From contig JAEZYO010000885.1 in NCBI GenBank assembly GCA_023419055.1, positions 1 to 18,266 on the forward strand: a stretch of 18,266 nt of DNA, read 5' to 3'. The notes under the pieces are model-generated. The model was not told the DNA's origin, ran no database searches, and worked only from the letters and a program-made list of their open reading frames with translations. Of the stretch, positions 13,437 through 18,266 are shown piece by piece. The position numbers and the translations under genes are program-made. This DNA comes from Pseudomonadota bacterium. Its GTDB lineage: Bacteria; Myxococcota; Polyangia; Polyangiales; Polyangiaceae. The number at the start of each line of letters is the position of its first letter. The first letter of the stretch is position 1.

Positions 13437-14735
13437 TCAGCGAGGCTGACCGCCGCCGGCCGCTTGCCAGATTTCGTTCAAATCGTGAGGCAGGAAGTAG
13501 ATACCAAAAAACAGGTAGAGCACCGGGTGCGGGACCTGAGCGTTCGGGACTCCAGCCATCTGCTTCGCCTCCAAGACCTTTGCGGGCAGGCCCCAGAGGT
13601 TGATGATGCCGATGATCGGCAGGAAGAACATGATCGGGCTGATGTCGTCCTTGCCGCGGAACGCTTTGAGCTCGTTCAGCATGCCCCACATCGCGAGCAG
13701 GCCGTAGATGCCGCACGTCACGTACGTGAGCACGAACACCATCACGGGGTTGCGCGTCTTGCCGATCGGCCCGCGCGCACCGAGCGCGGCGCCGCCCGCC
13801 GGGGCGATGGCGCCGCCGGGCGCGCCGTAGCCCTGCATGGGGGCCGGAGCACCGTACCCGGGAGCCTGCGCGGGAGCGCCGTAACCACCCGCTCCGGGAC
13901 CGCCAGGCGGAGGACCACCAAAGCCGCCGGGCGGAGGACCACCTGGAGGAGGACCGCCGAAGCCACCGGGCGGAGGGCCACCTGGAGGAGGACCGCCGAA
14001 GCCGCCGGGCGGAGGACCGCCAGCGGGCGGACCACCGTAGCCACCGGGTGGAGGACCACCGGCGGGCGGACCACCGTAGCCACCACCGGGCGGACCGGCG
14101 GGGGGAGCGCCGTACGCGCCGGGCGGAGGTCCGGCTGGCGGAGCACCCGGACCAGCGGGGGGAGCGCCGTAGGGGCCAGGCGCCTGACCATAAGGATTGA
14201 AGCCCATCCCCGCCGGGTCGGCGACCATCGTACCACCCAGAGGGTTGACGGGGTGCTCAGCAGGGGGCGCGGCGGGCGCGGGCGCACCGGGAGGAGGACC
14301 GAAACCAGCCGGCGCGGCGCCGGGAGGAGGTCCGAAGCCACCGGGCGGGCCAGCAGGAGGCGCGCCGAAACCGCCTGGTTGCCCCGCGGGCGGAGCGCCG
14401 GCAGGAGCGCCGAAGCCGGGGGACGGCGCGCTACCCATCGACGGCGGCGCAACCCCGAGCATCGTGCCCTTGAGCTGCGGACGCGGAGCAGCGGCACCGG
14501 GAGCAGGCGCAGCGGCAGGAGCGGGAGCCGGGGCGGGAGCGCCCGGAAGGGGAGCACCGGGGGCGGGTGCGCCGGGCGCCGGAGCTCCGGGCTTCGGAGC
14601 GCCCGGACCGGGGGCGTTCATCATGAGCATGGTCCCCTTGAACTTGGGGGCAGCCGCACCTTTCAAATTGAACCCGCACTTCTTGCAGGTCGTCGCTGCC
14701 TCTTCGTTCTGGGTCCCACAGTTCGGGCAAAACAC
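13437..14735 (-). CDS. Zinc-ribbon, Pro/Gly/Ala-rich linker and DUF4234 membrane domain protein
   Basis: This 432-residue protein has three parts. Residues 1-25 are a zinc ribbon (C3, C6, C17, C20). Residues of about 26-320 are a Pro/Gly/Ala-rich disordered tract with three spaced GTM motifs (KGTML at 33-37, KGTML at 89-93, GGTMV at 167-171) and a 13-residue tandem repeat at about 219-283. Residues 322-432 are DUF4234, starting RNPVMVFVLTYVTCGIYGLLAMW, with several hydrophobic helices. The start is GTG 14735, set by GGAGG six bases upstream. Function is unknown; the cytoplasmic ribbon with a membrane domain suggests a membrane-tethered scaffold. It is divergent from nuoE. The long plus-strand open frame opposite it is a product of GC-rich codons. 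Confidence 0.9.
   Translation of the reverse strand: MFCPNCGTQNEEAATTCKKCGFNLKGAAAPKFKGTMLMMNAPGPGAPKPGAPAPGAPAPGAPLPGAPAPAPAPAAAPAPGAAAPRPQLKGTMLGVAPPSMGSAPSPGFGAPAGAPPAGQPGGFGAPPAGPPGGFGPPPGAAPAGFGPPPGAPAPAAPPAEHPVNPLGGTMVADPAGMGFNPYGQAPGPYGAPPAGPGAPPAGPPPGAYGAPPAGPPGGGYGGPPAGGPPPGGYGGPPAGGPPPGGFGGPPPGGPPPGGFGGPPPGGPPPGGFGGPPPGGPGAGGYGAPAQAPGYGAPAPMQGYGAPGGAIAPAGGAALGARGPIGKTRNPVMVFVLTYVTCGIYGLLAMWGMLNELKAFRGKDDISPIMFFLPIIGIINLWGLPAKVLEAKQMAGVPNAQVPHPVLYLFFGIYFLPHDLNEIWQAAGGGQPR
13905..14096. repeat. 39-bp tandem repeat inside the zinc-ribbon/DUF4234 gene
   Basis: About five imperfect copies of a 39-bp unit encode GG(Y/F)GGPP(A/P)GGPPP. The aromatic codon recurs at 13920, 13959, 13998, 14037 and 14076, exactly 39 bp apart. 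In-frame repeats of this type can change copy number without breaking the gene. Confidence 0.85.
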
Positions 14736-14863
14736 TCCGCACCTCCGATAAATCTTGTTCGGTTCCGCTTGTACGCGATCGTTCTTCGGCGGGCGCCCAG
14801 CCTAGGCCGCTCCGTTCCGATACTCAAGCGGGACGATGGCACTTTCTTCGTTTTGCTCCGCCC

Positions 14864-14893
14864 TTGACACCCCGCTTTGCAGGTCACTACGGT
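14864..14893 (+). promoter_or_regulatory. nuoE: Sigma-70-like promoter candidate for the nuoEFJKL operon
   Basis: TTGACA (14864-14869), 18 bp, TACGGT (14888-14893) lie upstream of nuoE. The leader would be about 80 nt and contains a small hairpin (CGTCGC 14929-14934 with GCGACG 14942-14947). The 246 bp between the zinc-ribbon gene and nuoE hold nothing else that I can identify. Confidence 0.5.
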
Positions 14894-14981
14894 TCGCCTC
14901 GCCCCGGGGTCCCGGGCCTTCCAACCAGCGTCGCTTTCAAGGCGACGAGTGCCCACCCCGCCTCGGGAAACGGACAAGCAG

Positions 14982-15464
14982 ATGTCATTCGCGCTCACCG
15001 CGGAGCAGGAGCGACAGCTCCAAGAAATTCTCGGCAGGTATCCGAACCGGATGGCGGCGTGCATCCCGGTCCTGCATCTGTGCCAAGACGCCAACGACAA
15101 CTGGGTTTCTGAAGAGGTCATCCTCTTCGTCGCTCAGCGCCTCGACCTGAGCCCTGCTCACGTGAAGGGCGTCGTCACGTTCTACACGCTCTTCAACCAG
15201 GAGAAGCCGGGCAAGCATCAGGTCTGGGTGTGTCGCACGCTCTCCTGCGCCCTGCGTGGCAGCGAACAGATCCTCGCTCACTGCGAGAAGCGGCTCGGCT
15301 GTCACGTCGGTGGAACCAGCAAGGACGGCAAGGTCACGCTCCGCACCGCAGAGTGTCTCGCGAGCTGTGGCACCGCGCCGATGATGCAGGTCGACAAGAC
15401 CTATTACGAGAACCTCACCCTCGAGCAGGTCGACAAGATCCTCGACGGCCTCGTGAAGAGCTAG
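14982..15464 (+). CDS. nuoE: NADH-quinone oxidoreductase subunit E (24-kDa, 2Fe-2S)
   Basis: This 160-residue subunit of respiratory complex I has a helical N-terminal part and a thioredoxin-like C-terminal part. The [2Fe-2S] (N1a) ligands are C84 and C89 (CRTLSC) and C125 and C129 (CLASC). It sits with NuoF in the NADH-oxidising module of the peripheral arm. The ATG at 14982 gives the usual family length; an in-frame ATG at 14877 would add 35 residues across the likely -10 element and is rejected. nuoF follows after 31 bp. Confidence 0.97.
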   Translation: MSFALTAEQERQLQEILGRYPNRMAACIPVLHLCQDANDNWVSEEVILFVAQRLDLSPAHVKGVVTFYTLFNQEKPGKHQVWVCRTLSCALRGSEQILAHCEKRLGCHVGGTSKDGKVTLRTAECLASCGTAPMMQVDKTYYENLTLEQVDKILDGLVKS

Positions 15465-15495
15465 CGCCCACGAGCAACGGTCGAATCGAGCGAAG

Positions 15496-16839
15496 ATGAT
15501 CAAGCAGACGAGCTACCTCACTCATTCTTACGGCAAGCCCGACAGCTGGAAGCTTGCCAACTACGAGGCGGCGGGCGGCTACCGCGGCGCGAAGAAGGCG
15601 CTCTCGATGACGCGCGAGCAAGTCATCGACGAGGCGAAGAAGGCGCACGTGCGCGGCCGCGGCGGCGCCGGCTTCGACGCGGGCATGAAGTGGAGCTTCA
15701 TGCCCAAGGAGAGCAAGAAGCCCTGCTACCTCGTGATCAACGCCGACGAAGGCGAGCCCGGGACGTTCAAGGATCGCTCCATCATGGAGATGAATCCGCA
15801 CGCGCTGGTCGAGGGCTGCATCATCGGCGCGTACGGCATCGGCGCGCACGCGGCGTACATCTACGTCCGTGACGAGCTCCACCTCTCGAAGCAGCGCTTG
15901 TGGGACGCCATCAAGGAGGCGCGCGCCAAGGGCTACCTCGGCGAGCGCCCCTTCGGCCGGGACTACGCGGTCGAGGTTTACGTCCACACGGGCGCCGGCG
16001 CGTACATCTGCGGTGAAGAGACGGCGCTCCTGAACTCGCTCGAAGGGCGCCGCGGTGAGCCGCGCTTGAAGCCGCCGTTCCCGGCGCAGTACGGCGCGTT
16101 CGGTTGCCCGACCACCGTCAACAACGTCGAGACCATCGCGATCATGCCGACCGTCTTCGAGATGGGCGGGGACGAGTTCAGCAAGCTCTCGGCGCTCCAC
16201 TCGTTGAACGACGGCGGCGCGCGCATCTTCGGCGTGAGCGGCCACGTGAAGAAGCCGGGCCTCTACGAGTGCCAGGTCGGGCTCACCCTGCGCGAGCTCA
16301 TCTACGACCTCGGCGGCGGCATCCTGAACGACCGGAACCTACTCGGGGTGATCCCGGGCGGTTCGTCGTGCCCGGTGCACCTGCCCGATGAGATCGTCAA
16401 CGTGAAGGACCCGCGCTTCGAGCCCTATAACGGGAAGAGCATCCTCGACCTCCCGCTCGGCGTGGACACCTTCCGCGGCGCCGGCAGCATGCTCGGCACC
16501 TGCTGCGCGATCGTCCTCTCGGACGCGGCGGACCCCGTGCTCGCGCTCCACAACCTGATGCGCTTCTACAAGCACGAGTCCTGCGGTCAGTGCACGCCGT
16601 GTCGCGAGGGTTGCGGCTGGATCGAGCGCATCCTGAACAAGGTCGTCGCGGGCACCGCCACGATCGAAGAGCTGGATCGGGTGCACGAGATCGCGTCCGA
16701 CATCACGGGCAACACCATCTGCGCTTTCGGGGACGGCGCGGCGCAGCCCGCGCTCGCCTTCGTCCGCAAGTACCGGAAGCACTTCGAAGACTACATCCTG
16801 ACCGGCGGCCGGTCCCAAACCAAGAGCCTGACGATCTGA
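15496..16839 (+). CDS. nuoF: NADH-quinone oxidoreductase subunit F (51-kDa, FMN, 4Fe-4S)
   Basis: The 447-residue product is the NADH- and FMN-binding subunit of complex I. The glycine-rich GRGGAGF (54-60) and NADEGEPGTFKD (82-93) form the FMN/NADH site, and ICGEETALLNSLEGRRGEPR (171-190) is highly conserved. The N3 [4Fe-4S] ligands are C363, C366 and C369 (SCGQCTPC) and C409 (TICAFGDGAAQPA). It accepts hydride from NADH and passes electrons through N3 to the rest of the arm. Its TGA overlaps the ATG of a 13-codon frame leading to nuoJ; nuoG, the usual next gene, is not here. Confidence 0.98.
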   Translation: MIKQTSYLTHSYGKPDSWKLANYEAAGGYRGAKKALSMTREQVIDEAKKAHVRGRGGAGFDAGMKWSFMPKESKKPCYLVINADEGEPGTFKDRSIMEMNPHALVEGCIIGAYGIGAHAAYIYVRDELHLSKQRLWDAIKEARAKGYLGERPFGRDYAVEVYVHTGAGAYICGEETALLNSLEGRRGEPRLKPPFPAQYGAFGCPTTVNNVETIAIMPTVFEMGGDEFSKLSALHSLNDGGARIFGVSGHVKKPGLYECQVGLTLRELIYDLGGGILNDRNLLGVIPGGSSCPVHLPDEIVNVKDPRFEPYNGKSILDLPLGVDTFRGAGSMLGTCCAIVLSDAADPVLALHNLMRFYKHESCGQCTPCREGCGWIERILNKVVAGTATIEELDRVHEIASDITGNTICAFGDGAAQPALAFVRKYRKHFEDYILTGGRSQTKSLTI

Positions 16840-16880
16840 TGCCGCGCTCGCTTTCTTCCACTCGCCGGGTGTTCCCATGA
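16839..16880 (+). other. 13-codon coupling reading frame between nuoF and nuoJ
   Basis: The ATG (16839-16841) overlaps the nuoF stop as TGATG, and its TGA (16878-16880) overlaps the nuoJ start as ATGA. The frame would give a 13-residue peptide starting MPRSLSSTRR. No strong ribosome binding site precedes nuoJ, so ribosomes re-initiating through this frame could couple the two genes. It may equally be chance, and I do not call it a protein gene. Confidence 0.3.
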
Positions 16881-17491
16881 CCGTCGGTAGCGTCTTCTTC
16901 GCTCTCTGCAGCATCGTGAGTCTGCTCGGCGCCGTCGCCACGATCTCTGCCCGCAACCCCATCCGCGGCGCGGTGGGGCTGCTCGCGACCATCGTCGGCA
17001 TCGCCGGGCTCTTCCTCAAGCTCGACGCTCAGTTCATGGCGGCGATTCAGCTCATCGTCTACGCGGGAGCGGTCGTCGTCCTGTTCGTGTTCGTCATCAT
17101 GCTGCTCGGCCCGGACGCGAGCGCGGTCCCGGCCGGCCCCGCCAAGGCCAAGATCTCGCGCGCCATCGCCGCCGCGCTGATGGCCATCCTCGCCATCGCC
17201 GCGCTCGTGCTGTTCGCGCAAGCCACGCCCCAGGCGACCGCCTTCCAGCCGACGCCCCCCGGTCACGGCAGCGTCGAAGCGGTCGGCGGGCTCTTGTTCG
17301 GCAAGGGCCTCGTCCCGTTCGAGCTCTCGACCGCGCTCCTCATCGTGGCGGCCATCGGCGCCATCGCGGTCGCCTCCACGCGCCACCGCCCGAAGGCGAA
17401 GAAGGCGCCGGAGAGCCCCACCAAGCGCTTGTTCGCGGGGCCGCTGCACCCGCGTGACGCAGGTCACCCGCTGACCAAGGAGTCCGCATGA
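16877..17491 (+). CDS. nuoJ: NADH-quinone oxidoreductase subunit J
   Basis: The 204-residue membrane subunit of complex I has about five transmembrane helices. The conserved helix-3 region is QFMAAIQLIVYAGAVVVLFVFVIMLLG (about 52-78). The loop at about 118-145 and the C-terminal tail rich in Lys and Pro (about 175-204) are longer than the conserved core. The ATG at 16877 gives a normal first helix (SVFFALCSIVSLLGAVATI). Its stop overlaps the nuoK start as ATGA, and its last codons carry the nuoK ribosome binding site (AAGGAG), so the two genes are translationally coupled. Confidence 0.95.
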   Translation: MTVGSVFFALCSIVSLLGAVATISARNPIRGAVGLLATIVGIAGLFLKLDAQFMAAIQLIVYAGAVVVLFVFVIMLLGPDASAVPAGPAKAKISRAIAAALMAILAIAALVLFAQATPQATAFQPTPPGHGSVEAVGGLLFGKGLVPFELSTALLIVAAIGAIAVASTRHRPKAKKAPESPTKRLFAGPLHPRDAGHPLTKESA

Positions 17492-17805
17492 ACGCGCTCG
17501 GCTACATGATCGAGCACTACGTCCTGGTCTCGGGCGTGATCTTCACGCTCGGCGCCATCGGCTTTCTGGTGCGCCGCAACGTGCTGGTCCAGCTGATGAG
17601 CATCGAGCTCATGCTGAACGCCACGAACCTCGCGCTGGTCGCTTACAACCGCCAGTACACGGGCGACATGAGCGGCCAGCTCTTCGCCTTCTTCATCATC
17701 GCCGTCGCGGCCGCCGAGGTCGCCGTCGGGCTCGCCATCGTGCTCGCGTTCTATCGCCTGCGCGGCACCGTCTTCAGCGACGAAGGCGATTCGCTCCGGC
17801 ACTGA
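17488..17805 (+). CDS. nuoK: NADH-quinone oxidoreductase subunit K
   Basis: This 105-residue subunit has three transmembrane helices and the expected buried glutamates: E40 (SIELMLNATNLALV) and E77 (AAAEVAVGLAIVLA), part of the proton path. The length is normal for NuoK. AAGGAG five bases before the ATG is a strong ribosome binding site. It overlaps nuoJ by four bases and is followed by nuoL after 30 bp. Confidence 0.97.
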   Translation: MNALGYMIEHYVLVSGVIFTLGAIGFLVRRNVLVQLMSIELMLNATNLALVAYNRQYTGDMSGQLFAFFIIAVAAAEVAVGLAIVLAFYRLRGTVFSDEGDSLRH

Positions 17806-17835
17806 TTGCGTCGCTAATTACTCAGAGCATCCAGC

Positions 17836-18266
17836 ATGCAAGCGCTTCAGGTTCTTTTCCCGCGTAACGACTGTACGCTGCTCGCGTTCATCGTCGTTTT
17901 GCCGCTCATCGGCGCCGTCATCAACGGCGTGTTCGGCAAGCGACTCGGACGGGAGGCGGTGACGCTGGCGGGCCTTTCGACCGTCTTCGCCTCGTTCTTG
18001 CTCAGCGTCGGCGCCTTCGCGCTGCTCGCGAGCGCCGAAGGTGAGGGCGCGGTTCGCCTCTACTGGCGAGGCTGGGAGTGGATGACGATGTCCTCTCGGG
18101 GAGGCAACTCCTTCCCGATCGAGGTCGCGCTCTCGGTCGATCAGCTGAACGCCACGATGGCGCTCGTCGTGACCGGCGTCGGCTTTCTGATCCACCTCTA
18201 TTCGAGCAAGTACATGGAGGAGGATCCCGGGTTTTACCGGTTCTTCGCCTACCTGAACCTGTTCAT
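17836..18266 (+). CDS. nuoL: NADH-quinone oxidoreductase subunit L (partial, 3' end outside window)
   Basis: The first 143 codons of the large antiporter-like proton-pumping subunit are present, cut by the right edge. The first helix is LAFIVVLPLIGAVINGVFGKR. The characteristic VDQLNATMALVVTGVGFLIHLYSSKYM (about 102-128) is followed by DPGFYRFFAYLNLFM. The ATG at 17836 has no strong ribosome binding site, but no other start lies between it and nuoK. nuoM and nuoN would be expected to follow. Confidence 0.96.
   Translation, partial: MQALQVLFPRNDCTLLAFIVVLPLIGAVINGVFGKRLGREAVTLAGLSTVFASFLLSVGAFALLASAEGEGAVRLYWRGWEWMTMSSRGGNSFPIEVALSVDQLNATMALVVTGVGFLIHLYSSKYMEEDPGFYRFFAYLNLF

Noticed and set aside
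13905..14096. Regular repeat that could suggest a CRISPR array
   Set aside because: Units are contiguous, with no unique spacers, and stay in frame inside a protein gene.
13329..14867. 512-codon open frame on the plus strand with RTTWRRTAEA-like repeats
   Set aside because: It is the complement of the Pro/Gly tract of the zinc-ribbon gene; the repeats arise from the 39-bp tandem repeat and neighbouring low-complexity codons.
14877..14981. N-terminal extension of NuoE from an upstream ATG
   Set aside because: The extension covers the likely -10 element and has no counterpart in the NuoE family.

Overview
The window reads as chromosomal DNA from a high-GC Gram-negative bacterium, most likely a myxobacterium (Myxococcota, Polyangiales-like). 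The reasons are strong G/C at third codon positions, GTG starts behind good Shine-Dalgarno sequences, a secreted lipoprotein with a long Gly/Ser/Thr linker after its lipobox, and a zinc-ribbon protein with a very long Pro/Gly/Ala tract. The lineage is an inference from style; no marker gene fixes it.

Left part (1-4400). A minus-strand pair encodes a four-cysteine Rrf2 regulator and, starting 2 bp after it on a TTG codon, an enolase-superfamily dipeptide-epimerase-like enzyme that runs off the left edge. Divergent from them is a class I glutamine amidotransferase, followed by the conserved GTPase/ATPase ychF. A gap of about 445 bp holds a promoter, a 9-bp-arm inverted repeat and a GAAA-loop hairpin leading into a Gly-rich lipoprotein gene.

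Middle part (4400-12880). This is a set of small regulator/enzyme modules with redox themes. They are (a) a MocR-type GntR/aminotransferase regulator, divergent from a PNPOx-like flavoprotein and an AhpD/CMD-family protein, with clear operator repeats between them; (b) a LysR regulator divergent from an aldo/keto reductase, with a perfect 19-bp dyad touching the LysR start; (c) an SDR carbonyl-reductase-like enzyme; (d) a membrane sensor histidine kinase with no adjacent response regulator; (e) a MarR regulator followed by a second CMD-family protein, with a related 14-bp motif in front of both.

Right part (12880-18266). A minus-strand pair of small membrane proteins (zinc ribbon + low-complexity linker + DUF4234, then DUF2752) is divergent from a respiratory complex I operon. 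The operon here is nuoE-nuoF-nuoJ-nuoK-nuoL, with nuoL cut by the right edge. nuoG, nuoH and nuoI, which usually lie between F and J, are absent, and a 13-codon reading frame joins the nuoF stop to the nuoJ start by two overlaps.

I see no rRNA, tRNA, CRISPR array, transposase, phage gene or integration site. No clear multi-gene novel system is evident. The best leads are the operator/regulon predictions, the rearranged nuo cluster, and the zinc-ribbon protein with its repeated GTM motif.
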